A DNA stretch of 64,000 nucleotides from Deinococcus sp. JMULE3 (GCF_013337115.1 NZ_SGWE01000004.1:1872501-1936500); one strand, 5' to 3'. Counted from the first letter of the stretch, positions 46,845-56,498 are shown. A program made the numbers and translations. Notes: a model not told the origin generated them from the letters alone.

Positions 46845-48068
46845 TCAGCGCACGCCGCGGATGCCCTGTACGAGCGCGGCGCTGATGAGGGTGATGACGG
46901 CCGCGACGAGGAACAGGGGGGTGTACCCGCCGAGGCTGGTGACGAACAGGGCGCACAGGGCGGGCGCGAAGGTCTGAGGGAGGGTCAGGGCGACGTTGAT
47001 CACGCCGAGGTCGCGGGCGCTGTCGTGCGCGCTGGGCAGCACCTCGGTGATGAGGGCGACGTCCACGGCGAGGTACACGCCGAAGCCTGCGCCCATGAGG
47101 GCGGCGGCGGCGAGCGTGCCGGGCCAGGTGGGCAGCAGCGCGAGGGTCAGGAGCCCGGCGGCGATGACGACGGTGGAGCCGATCACGAACACCTTGCGCC
47201 GCCCCAGGCGGTCGCTGAGGATGCCGCCGAGCATGACGGTGAGCAGCAGCGCGCCCCCGGCGGCGAGGTTCGCCTGGAACACTCCGGCGGCGGGGTCTTT
47301 CAGGCCGACGCGGTCGCGCAGGAAGTACAGGAGGTACGTGGTGCCCAGCGCGTACCCGAGCGTGACGAGCCCGCGCGTGAGCCACGCCAGCGCGAAGTCC
47401 CGGTGCCGCAGGGGGCTGAGGAACCCGGCCAGGGTCAGGGGGGCGGGTGGGGTGGTGGGGGCCTGCGGGTCGCGGCTGGTCAGGACGAAGCCCAGCATGG
47501 CGAGGAGCAGCAGCGCGGCCAGCAGCGCGTACTTGGCGAGCATGACGGGCAGCAGGCCGGTGAGGCCCACGCCGAGGATCGTGCCGAGCACCTGGGACAG
47601 GCCCGCCAGTCCGCTGACGGTGGCGCGCTGGCTGGGCGGGACCCGGTCGGGGATGACGGCGGTCAGCGCAGCCTGGTAGGCGTTCAGGGCGAGCTGCGTC
47701 AGGCCCCACCCGGCGACCAGGATGGGCACGCTGCCGCCCACGCCCAGCAGCAGCAGTCCGGCGGTCGCGGCGATGGCCCCGCCGATCAGGTACGGGCGGC
47801 GGCGGCCCAGGCGTCCGCGGGCGCGGTCACTCAGCGCGCCGAAGATGGGGTTGGCGAGCAGGCTGATCAGCGCGCCCACGCCGAGAATCAGGGCGAGGTT
47901 GGCTTCCTTTCGGCCCTCGTCCAGGCTGATGAGCTGCTCGCCGATCAGCACCTGCCCGGGGGCGTTGAAGGCCATCCACATCGCCAGGGTCGCCAGCGTG
48001 TACGGCAGCATGAACCGCCACGACACGGGCGTGCTGGGCACCAGGGGTGCGGGGGCGGCGGCGCTCAC
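46845..48068 (-). CDS. MFS transporter, probable sugar porter
   Basis: 407 residues with 12 membrane segments. The N-terminal half has the family loop NPIFGALSDRARGRLGRRRP and the second half GGILSDRLGRRKVFVIGS. The GTG start at 48068 overlaps the stop of the GH1 gene by 4 bp, so the two are translationally coupled. Sequence resembles SLC45/GPH-like sugar transporters. Coupling to a glycosidase homologue suggests a glycoside substrate. Confidence 0.83.
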   Translation of the reverse strand: MSAAAPAPLVPSTPVSWRFMLPYTLATLAMWMAFNAPGQVLIGEQLISLDEGRKEANLALILGVGALISLLANPIFGALSDRARGRLGRRRPYLIGGAIAATAGLLLLGVGGSVPILVAGWGLTQLALNAYQAALTAVIPDRVPPSQRATVSGLAGLSQVLGTILGVGLTGLLPVMLAKYALLAALLLLAMLGFVLTSRDPQAPTTPPAPLTLAGFLSPLRHRDFALAWLTRGLVTLGYALGTTYLLYFLRDRVGLKDPAAGVFQANLAAGGALLLTVMLGGILSDRLGRRKVFVIGSTVVIAAGLLTLALLPTWPGTLAAAALMGAGFGVYLAVDVALITEVLPSAHDSARDLGVINVALTLPQTFAPALCALFVTSLGGYTPLFLVAAVITLISAALVQGIRGVR

Positions 48069-49387
48069 GCCTGCTCCCGCAGCCACGCCTGACACCAGGA
48101 AAAGCTGTCCTTGCGGGTCCGCACCTGCGTCCCGAAATCCACGTGCACCAGCCCGAAACGCTGGTCGAAGCCGTCCGCCCATTCAAAGTTGTCCATGAGA
48201 GTCCACGCAAGATACCCGGTGACCGGCGCACCTTTCTGGACTGCCAATCGGGTGGCCTCGATGTGCGCTTCCAGGGAGCGGATGCGCGCCGCGTCCCGCA
48301 CCCGCCCGTCCGCGTCCGGCGTGTCGGGCAGGGCGCACCCGCGGCCCGTGACGACCAGCGGCGGGCAGGCGTCCCCGTGGCGTGCCTTCAGGTCCAGCAG
48401 CGTCTGGGTGAGGCTTCCGGCCCGGGTCGCCTCATCCTCCGGGACGGCGTTCCGTGCGGCCCCGAAGGGACGGCGCGGATCGACCCGCACCCAGTCCGGC
48501 GGGGCATCGTTCACGCCCAGGACATCCAGCGGCGCGGCGATCACGTCCAGGTCACCGGGGCGCACGGCCTCCAGCAGCTGCGGGGCGTGCTCGCGCAGCA
48601 GGTCCAGGACCGGCGCGGGGTACGCGGCGCGCAGCAGGGGATCGGTGAACAGGTGATTGTGCAGCGCGTCCATCAGGGCCGCCGCCTGCACGTCCGCGTC
48701 GCGGTCCGTGGCAGGCAGCGCCGGGGCGTACTGGTTCGCGATGCCCACCTGCCGCGCGCCCGCCTCCCGCAGCGCCCGCGCCGCCAGCCCGTGCGCCAGC
48801 AGCTGGTGGTGCGCCGCCGGGAACACCCCCAGGCCCAGCGTCCGCCCCGGCGCGTGCGTGCCGTGCGCGTACCCGCGCAGCATCACCACGGACGGCGCGT
48901 TCAGGGTCATGAACGCCGCCGCGCGGTCCGCCAGCCGCTCCCCGACCAGGAACGCGTACTCCTCGAAGCGGTACGCCGTGTCGCGGCTGAGCCAGCCGCC
49001 CGCGTCCTCCAGTTCCTGCGGCAGGTCCCAGTGGTGCAGCGTCACCCACGGCTGCACGCCGGCGCCGAGCAGCTCGTCCACCAGCCGGTCGTAGAACGCG
49101 ACGCCCGCCGGGTTCGCCCGGCCGCGCCCGCCGGGCTGCACGCGCGGCCACGCCACGCTGAAGCGGTACGCGCCCACGCCCAGCTCGCGCAGCAGCGCCA
49201 CGTCCTCCGGGAAGCGGTGGAAGTGGTCACAGGTCACGTCGCCGGTCGCGCCGCCCCGCGTCCGCCCCGGCGCATGGCTGAACGTGTCCCACACGCTCAC
49301 GCCGCGCCCGCCCTCCTGCACGGCGCCCTCGATCTGGTACGCCGATGTCGCCACACCCCACACGAACCCGTCCGGAAAGCCTGTCAT
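48065..49387 (-). CDS. GH1 beta-glucosidase homologue lacking both catalytic glutamates
   Basis: 440 residues, full length for GH1, with the family start FPDGFVWGVATSAYQIEGA, FSVAWPRV, LHHWDLPQEL and the end region TLMDNFEWADGF then QRFGLVHVDF. The acid/base motif NEP is NAP (Ala164) and the nucleophile motif TENG is TGRG (Gly348); VNYY is VNDA. Glycone-binding Gln18, His-Trp and DNFEW residues remain. It should bind but not hydrolyse glycosides. The start codon's A is the last base of a type-A element, which also supplies GGAGG 4 nt upstream. Coupled to the MFS gene. Confidence 0.85.
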   Translation of the reverse strand: MTGFPDGFVWGVATSAYQIEGAVQEGGRGVSVWDTFSHAPGRTRGGATGDVTCDHFHRFPEDVALLRELGVGAYRFSVAWPRVQPGGRGRANPAGVAFYDRLVDELLGAGVQPWVTLHHWDLPQELEDAGGWLSRDTAYRFEEYAFLVGERLADRAAAFMTLNAPSVVMLRGYAHGTHAPGRTLGLGVFPAAHHQLLAHGLAARALREAGARQVGIANQYAPALPATDRDADVQAAALMDALHNHLFTDPLLRAAYPAPVLDLLREHAPQLLEAVRPGDLDVIAAPLDVLGVNDAPPDWVRVDPRRPFGAARNAVPEDEATRAGSLTQTLLDLKARHGDACPPLVVTGRGCALPDTPDADGRVRDAARIRSLEAHIEATRLAVQKGAPVTGYLAWTLMDNFEWADGFDQRFGLVHVDFGTQVRTRKDSFSWCQAWLREQA

Positions 49388-49541
49388 ACGGCCTCCGGTG
49401 GCATGGGGCGCAGCACCACGTCCACCCGAGCGAACTCGGAGAGCTGCGCCGCAGAGCGAGCAGGAGTCGAGCGGGTTCCGGGCGTGCAGTGAGCCGCCCG
49501 GTGTCCTGTCCGGGCGGTGAACGAAACAGACGGAATCCGTA
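49387..49541 (-). mobile_element. Type-A structured element (155 bp) at the start of the GH1 gene
   Basis: Minus-strand orientation. Ends TACGGATTCCGTCTG and CCGGAGGCCGTA; flanks TGG and TGA (3-bp, one mismatch). The first hairpin is CCGCCCGG/CCGGGCGG (49494-49501 with 49510-49517) and differs completely from the arms of the other copies. It is followed by the conserved GCCCGGAACCCG. The right end carries the GGAGG used by the GH1 gene. Confidence 0.7.
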
Positions 49542-49604
49542 CCATGATCCTTCACATTCTGCCCCGCCCCCCACCTGTGGCGTGCAGGGCGGGCGCGCGG
49601 CCCG

Positions 49605-49610
49605 TATAAT
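49605..49610 (+). promoter_or_regulatory. -10 box of hemC
   Basis: A perfect TATAAT 9 nt before ATG 49620; no good -35 box at 17-18 nt. The transcript would have almost no leader. Confidence 0.6.
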
Positions 49611-49619
49611 GCGCGGGTT

Positions 49620-50549
<930 letters not shown>

Positions 50550-50551
50550 CC

Positions 50552-50734
50552 GTGAATCCCCTGGCGCGCACGCTGCTGATCGCACTGGCCGCCGCGCTGC
50601 TGTGGCTGGGCATCGGCCTGTGGCAGCGCACCCAGGCGGGCACGTCCCTCCAGGCGGCGCTGCTGGCCGAACTGCCCCTGACCGCCGCGATCTTCGCCGT
50701 GGCGATCGTCTGGCAGCGCCTGCGCCCCCGCTGA
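50552..50734 (+). CDS. Small two-helix membrane protein
   Basis: 60 residues from GTG 50552 (MNPLARTLLIALAAALLWLG), with hydrophobic segments at about 5-23 and 40-54 joined by WQRTQAGTSLQ. It starts 2 nt after hemC and ends before a terminator, so it is co-transcribed with hemC. I do not recognise a family. Confidence 0.6.
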   Translation: MNPLARTLLIALAAALLWLGIGLWQRTQAGTSLQAALLAELPLTAAIFAVAIVWQRLRPR

Positions 50735-50748
50735 GCACACCACCTTCG

Positions 50749-50778
50749 GCCCGCCAGCACACAGGTCTGGCGGGCGCT
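50749..50778 (+). terminator. Terminator after hemC and the small membrane protein
   Basis: GCCCGCCAG (50749-50757) pairs with CTGGCGGGC (50767-50775), loop 9 nt, tail gctgtcgttt. Confidence 0.7.
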
Positions 50779-50799
50779 GTCGTTTCGCGGGGTCTAACA

Positions 50800-50896
50800 G
50801 TCTGAGGGTCGAAGAGCCGAAGACTTCCGGGGGCGCTCTGCGGAGGCCGTCCGGCCCAGCGGGCCACCCTCGCCCTCAGACCCTTCGACCCTAGAC
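50800..50896. repeat. Long-arm dyad between hemC and ansA
   Basis: GTCTGAGGGTCGAAG (50800-50814) is complementary, with one bulge, to CTTCGACCCTAGAC (50883-50896). The arms contain repeated AGGGTCGAAG words, as in the other long dyads of this window. Confidence 0.5.
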
Positions 50897-50938
50897 CCCT
50901 GGCTGCGGCCCCCCGCCGCCGCGACTACCATGCCAGTG

Positions 50939-51925
50939 ATGCCCAGTGACGCCACCCCGCCCGCCCGCGCGCCCCGACTGGCACTGATCCACACGGGCGG
51001 CACGATCGCCAGCCGCCCCAGCCCCGACGGGCGCGGCCTCACCCCCCAGACGCCCCCCACCCTGCCCGGCCTGGAACAGGTGCAGGTCACCGAGGCGCAA
51101 CCCTTCAGCCTTCCCAGCCCGCACATGACCCCGGCGCACATGGGGCAGCTGGCGGCCCTGATCCGCGAACTGGCCCCCACGCACGACGGCGTGGTCGTCA
51201 CGCACGGCACCGACACCCTGGAGGAAACCGCGTTCGCGCTGCACCTGATGCTGGACGTGAAGGTCCCGGTCGTCCTGACCGGCAGCATGCGCCACGCCGA
51301 GGAGATCAGCTGGGACGGTCCCGCCAACCTGCTGGACGCCGCGCACGTCGCCCTGCACCCCCACAGCCCCGGGCGGGGGCCGCTGGTCGTGATCGGCGGG
51401 GACATCTTCGACGCGCGGACCGTCACGAAGATCCACACGACCGCCGTGGACGCCTTCGGCGGGTACCCCGGTCCCATCGGCCGCATCGACCGCGAGGGGC
51501 ACGCGCCGCGTCTGCATTACTTCGCCATGCCCGAACCGCGCGCCACGTACCACCCCGCCCACCTGCGTGCCCGCGTGGAGATCCTCTACGCCTACGCCGG
51601 CTGGACCGGCGAGGGCTACGCCGAGGCCGCCGCGCGGGCCGACGGACTGGTCATCGCGGCGCTCGGCACCGGGAACCTCCCCGCCGAACTCCTGCCGCTC
51701 ATCCAGGGCACCGAGAAGCCCGTCGTGATCGCCACCCGCACCCACGCCGGACCCGTCCTGCCGGTGTACGGCTACGCGGGCGGCGGCGCCACCCTCGTCG
51801 AGGCTGGGGCGATTCCCGCCAGCTTCCTGAACGCCCACAAGGCCCGGCTGCTGCTGCTGATCCTGCTCGGGCAGGGCCTCACGCGTGAGCAGATCCGCAC
51901 GGTGTTCGACCGCGACGAGTTCTGA
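50939..51925 (+). CDS. ansA: L-asparaginase (type I/II fold)
   Basis: Hydrolyses asparagine to aspartate and ammonia. The first catalytic Thr is in LIHTGGTIASR and the second in VVVTHGTDTLEETAFAL; PVVLTGSMRHAEE and VVIGGDIFDARTVTKIHT are further family blocks. 328 residues and no signal peptide, so probably cytoplasmic. ATG 50939 is preferred over an ATG 9 nt earlier because TACCAT (50926-50931) lies 7 nt upstream. Confidence 0.93.
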   Translation: MPSDATPPARAPRLALIHTGGTIASRPSPDGRGLTPQTPPTLPGLEQVQVTEAQPFSLPSPHMTPAHMGQLAALIRELAPTHDGVVVTHGTDTLEETAFALHLMLDVKVPVVLTGSMRHAEEISWDGPANLLDAAHVALHPHSPGRGPLVVIGGDIFDARTVTKIHTTAVDAFGGYPGPIGRIDREGHAPRLHYFAMPEPRATYHPAHLRARVEILYAYAGWTGEGYAEAAARADGLVIAALGTGNLPAELLPLIQGTEKPVVIATRTHAGPVLPVYGYAGGGATLVEAGAIPASFLNAHKARLLLLILLGQGLTREQIRTVFDRDEF

Positions 51926-51938
51926 CGGACATCCAAGT

Positions 51939-51977
51939 GAAACCCCACCCCGCCTTGCTGGCCTGGGGTGGGGTTTC
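51939..51977. terminator. Bidirectional terminator between ansA and the zinc-ribbon gene
   Basis: Perfect 13-bp stem: GAAACCCCACCCC (51939-51951) with GGGGTGGGGTTTC (51965-51977), T-rich on both sides of the stem base. Confidence 0.85.
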
Positions 51978-51988
51978 TCCCTTGTGGT

Positions 51989-52711
51989 TTACGCGAGGTC
52001 GAGGCGGATCAGGAAGCGGCCGCAGCTGGGGCACTTCACGGGGGGCAGTTTGCCCTGCGCGGCCTTCTGCTGGACGTTCACGGGGAGGTTCACGTTGCAG
52101 CCGCTGCAGCGTCCGGCCTTGATCTCCACGACGCCCAGGCCCTTCTTGGCGCGGCGGATCATGTCGTACTCGCGGATGGTGCGCGCGTCGAGGTTCCCGG
52201 CGAGCTGCGCGCGTTCCTGACGGTCCGCTTCGCCCTGGTCGCGCAGGCCCTGCACGCGGGTCTCGTCCTGCTCTTCCAGCGCGCCCAGGGTGGGGCGCAG
52301 GGCGCGGTGCTGGCCGCGCAGGTCGGCCGCGCGGGCGGTCAGCACCTGCTGCTGCTCGCGCAGGGGGGTGAGGTCCTCTTCGAGTTCGTCGGCGCGTTCG
52401 CTGAGCATCTGGATGCGGCTGCCGTACTGTGACTGCGCGCGGGCGTCGAAGGCGTTCTTCTCCTGCTCCTCGCGGGCCCGCGCGGTCTGCTCGCGGATGC
52501 TGGACAGGTCGAGTTCGGTGCGGCGGATGTTCTTCTCGACGCCTTCCAGGGTGATCTCGGTGTCCTCGAGGGCGTTGTTCAGGCGTTCCTGCTCGGCGCG
52601 GGCGTCACGCAGTTCAGTGGAAATGTTGCCTTCCTCGTCGCGCAGGCGGTCGAGGTTCAGGTCGAGTTCCTGAACGCGGTGCAGGCGGCGAAGGGGGGAG
52701 GTGTCGCTCAT
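51989..52711 (-). CDS. Coiled-coil protein with C-terminal C4 zinc ribbon (DUF164/CT398-like)
   Basis: 240 residues. A long coiled coil (about residues 5-170) is followed by GRCSGCNVNLPVN and VKCPSCGRFLI, a four-Cys zinc ribbon. This is the HP0958/CT398 family, linked in other bacteria to RNA or protein-complex binding; its role in Deinococcus is unknown. TAGACT (complement of 52719-52724) lies 7 nt before ATG 52711, a leaderless start. Confidence 0.88.
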   Translation of the reverse strand: MSDTSPLRRLHRVQELDLNLDRLRDEEGNISTELRDARAEQERLNNALEDTEITLEGVEKNIRRTELDLSSIREQTARAREEQEKNAFDARAQSQYGSRIQMLSERADELEEDLTPLREQQQVLTARAADLRGQHRALRPTLGALEEQDETRVQGLRDQGEADRQERAQLAGNLDARTIREYDMIRRAKKGLGVVEIKAGRCSGCNVNLPVNVQQKAAQGKLPPVKCPSCGRFLIRLDLA

Positions 52712-52782
52712 CACTGGCAGTCTACCCCCGTTCATGAGTTCGGAGGTCAACTGAGTATTCATTTCGCCCTGCGGCGCGGCGT

Positions 52783-54036
52783 TCATGGATTGAGTGTCGC
52801 GGGTGTGGGCGTGCGCTGGGCGCGGCGGTACAGGCCCAGGTAGATCGCCAGGACGCTCGCGCCGTACATCAGCAGCGTCCACGCGAACAGCGCGTTGAAG
52901 GCGGTGGTGAAGGGCAGCGCGCCGCGCACCACGCCGGACAGGATGCTGCTGATCGCCCAGCCCAGGTCCCACGCGATGAGGTTCACGGCGGAGTACATGG
53001 GCCGGTCCTCCTCGGGCAGGGCGGTCATGGCGTAGGCGCTGTACACGGGCCCGGCGGCGTTCATCAGTGCGCCGCGCGTGAACAGCGCCGCCGTGACCAT
53101 CCACAGCTGCGGCGCGAAGCCCAGCACCGCCAGGAACGGCAGGCTGCACGCCTGCACGAGCAGCACCGCCTGGAGCTGACCCATGCGGCGCACCAGCAGG
53201 GGTTGCAGCAGAGCCGTGGCGGCGGTCGCCAGGCTGGTCCAGGCGAACAGGGTGCCCAGGCCCGCGTAGGACACGTTGAATTTCCCCTCGATGAACACGT
53301 TCAGGAACGGGATGGTCGCGCCCGCGCCCAGGCCCACGAGGATGTTCGGCAGGACCAGCCGGGCCATGGTGGCGCGGTCCCGGACGTGGAAGCTGCGCCC
53401 GGTGGGTTTCGTCTTCCCGGTGGGTTTCAGGCCCAGGACGGGCAGCACGCCCAGGAGTTGCAGTCCGGCGGCGACCAGCAGCGCGGCCCGCAGCGCGCCC
53501 AGCGCGTCGGGCGCGGTGCCGGTGCTCTGGGCGTACAGGGTGGGAATCTGCCCGCCCAGCAGGTTCCCCAGGAAGCCCGCGCCGGTCATCAACGCGTTCT
53601 GCACGCTGAACAGCGTGACGCGGCTGCGTTCGTCGCTGTTGTTCGCCATGAACGGCGACGCGGCGACCATGCTCAGCGCCCCGCCCGCGCCCTGCACGAT
53701 CGCGCCCACGATGACCAGCACCGGCCCGTTCGCCAGGACCAGCAGGCCCAGGCCCAGCAGGTTCAGGGCCGCGCCGACCTTCAGCGCGTGCGCGTTGCTG
53801 ATGCGCCGCGCGACCGCCACCGCCGGGAGGCTCAGGCACGCCAGGGTGATGGCGGGCAGCGCGTTCATGACGCCCTGCCACTCGGCACCCAGGCCCAGCG
53901 CCCGCAGGTAGAAGTTCAGGAACAGCGCCGTGAACGCCTGCGACAGCCCGAACGTGAACACCGACGCCAGGAACAGCCACACCTGCCGCGAGAAGCGCCA
54001 CGTCTGCCCCCGCTGCGGCCCCAGGTTGCCGCTCAC
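52783..54036 (-). CDS. MFS transporter
   Basis: 417 residues with about 12 membrane segments (RQVWLFLASVFTFGLSQAF at the start). A central hydrophilic loop (LKPTGKTKPTGRSFHVRDRA) separates the two halves. Substrate not predictable. The GTG start at 54036 overlaps the nth stop by 4 bp, so it is coupled to nth. Confidence 0.82.
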   Translation of the reverse strand: MSGNLGPQRGQTWRFSRQVWLFLASVFTFGLSQAFTALFLNFYLRALGLGAEWQGVMNALPAITLACLSLPAVAVARRISNAHALKVGAALNLLGLGLLVLANGPVLVIVGAIVQGAGGALSMVAASPFMANNSDERSRVTLFSVQNALMTGAGFLGNLLGGQIPTLYAQSTGTAPDALGALRAALLVAAGLQLLGVLPVLGLKPTGKTKPTGRSFHVRDRATMARLVLPNILVGLGAGATIPFLNVFIEGKFNVSYAGLGTLFAWTSLATAATALLQPLLVRRMGQLQAVLLVQACSLPFLAVLGFAPQLWMVTAALFTRGALMNAAGPVYSAYAMTALPEEDRPMYSAVNLIAWDLGWAISSILSGVVRGALPFTTAFNALFAWTLLMYGASVLAIYLGLYRRAQRTPTPATLNP

Positions 54037-54731
54037 GCCACGCCGACTTTCGGGCAGAAGCTCGCCATGACGCACGCGCCGCACTCGGGTTTACGGGCCG
54101 CGCAGACCCGGCGGCCGTGCAGGATCAGCGCGTGGTGCAGGAACACCCACCGTTCACGTGGGAACAGCCGCTGCAGGTCCGCCTCGACCTTGTCGGGGTT
54201 GGTCTGCACGCTCAGGCCCAGGCGGCGCGCCAGTCGGCCCACGTGCGTGTCCACCGCGATCGCCGGGTACCCGAACGCGTTGGACAGGACCACGTTCGCG
54301 GTCTTGCGGCCCGCGCCGGGCAGCGCCACCACCGCGTCGAAATCGTTCGGGACCTCCCCGCCGTGCCGTTCGACCAGCAGCCGCGCCAGCGCCGCGAGGT
54401 TGCGGGCCTTGGCGCGGTACAGCCCGATCCGGCGGATGAACGGCTCGATGTCCTCCGCGTCGGCGCGGCTCATGGCGTGCGCGTCCGGGTAAGCGTCGAA
54501 CAGCGCGGGTGTCGCGGCGTTCACGCTCACGTCCGTCGCCTGCGCGCTCAGGACCGTCGCCACGAGCAGCTCGAACGGCGTGCGGAACTCCAGTTCCGTC
54601 CGCGCGTCCGGGTACAGGCCCTCCAGCGCCGTCAGGACCTGCGGGGCCCGCACCCGCGCGCCCGGCGGCAGCCTCGCCGCACTCTTCTTCTTCCCACCTG
54701 TCTGCCCTGTCCCACCTGTCTGCCCGGTCAC
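54033..54731 (-). CDS. nth: Endonuclease III (DNA glycosylase/AP lyase)
   Basis: Removes oxidised pyrimidines and cuts the abasic site in base excision repair. 232 residues: VATVLSAQATDVSVNAATP, the helix-hairpin-helix LPGAGRKTANVVL with the catalytic Lys, the catalytic Asp in AVDTHVGRLARRLG, and a C-terminal 4Fe-4S cluster (Cys pattern x6, x2, x5 in CAARKPECGACVMASFC). A basic 25-residue N-terminal extension is present. The GTG start at 54731 has TAGCGT (complement of 54738-54743) 6 nt upstream. Deinococcus species usually carry several Nth paralogues. Confidence 0.94.
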   Translation of the reverse strand: MTGQTGGTGQTGGKKKSAARLPPGARVRAPQVLTALEGLYPDARTELEFRTPFELLVATVLSAQATDVSVNAATPALFDAYPDAHAMSRADAEDIEPFIRRIGLYRAKARNLAALARLLVERHGGEVPNDFDAVVALPGAGRKTANVVLSNAFGYPAIAVDTHVGRLARRLGLSVQTNPDKVEADLQRLFPRERWVFLHHALILHGRRVCAARKPECGACVMASFCPKVGVA

Positions 54732-54825
54732 CCCGCCACGCTACACCCCGCCCGTCACGCACGTCCGCGCGTCTGGGACAGCCAGGGGCCGCAACCCACG
54801 CCTGCCGATCCGCGTACCTGGGAGC

Positions 54826-55047
54826 ATGAGACTCGCCGCGATCCTGCTGGGCATCCTCGCCGCCATCGGCCTGCTGCTGGGCCTGCTGCCCCTGCTGGGC
54901 TGGCTGAACTGGCTGCTGGTCCTGCCGCCCGCCGTGCTGGGCCTGATCCTCGCCGTCCTCGCAAAGGACCGGGGCGCGACCACCCTGAACGTCGTCGTCC
55001 TCGGACTGGCCGCGCTGCGCCTGTTCCTCGGCGGCGGCGTCCTGTAA
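54826..55047 (+). CDS. Small two/three-helix membrane protein
   Basis: 73 residues, almost entirely hydrophobic (MRLAAILLGILAAIGLLLGL, then LPPAVLGLILAVLAKDRGAT). GGGAGC lies just before ATG 54826 and a TACCTG box 6 nt before. No family recognised. Monocistronic; a type-A element follows. Confidence 0.6.
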   Translation: MRLAAILLGILAAIGLLLGLLPLLGWLNWLLVLPPAVLGLILAVLAKDRGATTLNVVVLGLAALRLFLGGGVL

Positions 55048-55098
55048 GCAGCAGAGGAGGCGGGGCCGCACCACCGCGCCCCGCCTCCCGCTCCCCTG

Positions 55099-55252
55099 GA
55101 CGGATTCCGTCTGTTTCGCCCGCAGATCGGAACACCACCGACCTGCGGGCTCCACGCCCGGAACCCGCTTTGCTCCCACTCTGCAGAGCAGCTCTACGAG
55201 TCGCATCCGCTCGGGTTGAACGATGCTGCAGATCGTTCAACCGGAGTCGCCC
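55099..55252 (+). mobile_element. Type-A structured element (about 154 bp)
   Basis: Begins GGACGGATTCCGTCTGTTTCG and ends CAACCGGAGTCGCCC (outer bases decayed). First hairpin CCCGCAGATCGG/CCGACCTGCGGG (55119-55130 with 55138-55149, loop AACACCA); second is a perfect 11-bp stem GGTTGAACGAT/ATCGTTCAACC (55214-55224 with 55232-55242). Conserved CTCCACGCCCGGAACCCG lies between. It lies directly downstream of the binding-protein gene stop. Confidence 0.7.
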
Positions 55253-56200
55253 TTATTTCAGCGTCTTGCTGATGTAAGCGTTCGTGTAGTAATCGGTCGC
55301 TTTCGCCCCGGCGGGCAGTTTGCCCTGTTTGACCAGTGCCGCAACCGCTTTCGTCCACGCGCTGGGGTTCATGGCGCCCAGGCCGTTCGCCTGCGTGTAT
55401 GGGCCGGTCATCAGGGGCACGCTGGCTCGCAGGACGTCCAGGCTGCCGCTCGCGCCGAACACGGGCTGCGCCAGCTTGAACGCGCGGGCCGGGTCGGCCA
55501 CCGTGAACTTCACGCCGCGCTGGCTGGCCCGCACGACCTTCTTCGCCAGGTCCCCGGTCAGGCTCTTGCCGGTGCCGATCAGGCCCACGCCGACCATCGG
55601 GTAGGCGTCCGTGACGTCCAGCGTGTACACCTTCTTCCCGCTGGTGCGGGCCAGTTGCAGCACGTCGTTGTTCGCGTAGCCCACCGCGGCGTCCACCCGC
55701 CCGGCGCGCACGGCGTCCACCTGCGTGAACCCGATGCTGTTCAGGCGCACGTCGCGCCCCTCGGTGAGGTTCGCGCTGTCCAGCACCGCCTGAATCGCGT
55801 GGTACGAACTGCCGAACGGCCCCGGAATCCCCACCGACCTGCCCTTCAGGCTCTCCGGGCCGTTCAGGGGTGAGAAGCTGAACACCGTCACCGGGTTCTT
55901 CTGGTACATCGTCATCACGTAGCGCACGTCCGCGCCCTGGTTGCGCGCGAAGATCGCGTCCTCCGGGTCGCCCACCACGAAATCCAGCTTGCCCTGCAGC
56001 AGCAGCGGCAGCAGCTGCGACACATACCCGTGCTGGTACTTCACACTCAGGCCCTCGGCGCGGAAGTACCCGAGCTTGTCCGCCACGTAGAACGGCGTGA
56101 ACTGCACGTCCGGGTTGTACCCCAGCCCGATGTTCACGGTGCGCTGCGCGGACGCGGCGGTGGCCAGCAGGCCCAGCAGGAGGAAAGCGGCACGCTTCAT
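55253..56200 (-). CDS. Periplasmic substrate-binding protein, SsuA/NMT1 (THI5) family
   Basis: 315 residues with a signal peptide (MKRAAFLLLGLLATAASAQ). Family blocks are FTPFYVADKLGYFRAEGLSV, GKLDFVVGDPEDAIFARNQG, SLKGRSVGIPGPFGSSYHAI and VDAVRAGRVDAAVGYANND. Such proteins bind pyrimidine precursors of thiamine or sulfonates for ABC uptake. No permease or ATPase gene is adjacent. TATACT (complement of 56208-56213) is 7 nt before ATG 56200, so it is leaderless. Type-A elements lie at both ends of the gene. Confidence 0.88.
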   Translation of the reverse strand: MKRAAFLLLGLLATAASAQRTVNIGLGYNPDVQFTPFYVADKLGYFRAEGLSVKYQHGYVSQLLPLLLQGKLDFVVGDPEDAIFARNQGADVRYVMTMYQKNPVTVFSFSPLNGPESLKGRSVGIPGPFGSSYHAIQAVLDSANLTEGRDVRLNSIGFTQVDAVRAGRVDAAVGYANNDVLQLARTSGKKVYTLDVTDAYPMVGVGLIGTGKSLTGDLAKKVVRASQRGVKFTVADPARAFKLAQPVFGASGSLDVLRASVPLMTGPYTQANGLGAMNPSAWTKAVAALVKQGKLPAGAKATDYYTNAYISKTLK

Positions 56201-56244
56201 GAGAGGCAGTATAGGCGGGCCAGCTGACCGCGCCGTGACCCTCA

Positions 56245-56377
56245 CGCGGATTCCGTTTGTTTCGCTGACCATCCGGAACTTCACCGGATGGCCAACTCCA
56301 CGTCCGGAACCCGTTTCTCTCCTTCTCGCATCTGCTCGGATTGAAAGGTTTTGCAAACCTTTCAACCGGAGTTCATA
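56245..56377 (+). mobile_element. Type-A structured element (133 bp)
   Basis: Flanked by TCA on both sides (56242-56244 and 56378-56380). Left end CGCGGATTCCGTTTGTTTCG, right end CAACCGGAGTTCATA. First hairpin TGACCATCCGG/CCGGATGGCCA (56266-56276 with 56284-56294, loop AACTTCA). Second is a perfect 11-bp stem TTGAAAGGTTT/AAACCTTTCAA (56341-56351 with 56355-56365). Confidence 0.7.
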
Positions 56378-56498
56378 TCATTCCCCTCGCCTGCCGACCC
56401 GACCCCCGTCCCATCAGCCCGCCTGATGAGCCGAATCCACAAGTCCGATAAAAGCGCGTGGGACACGAGGCGCGGCCCGCACGTGTCACGCTGCGCGC

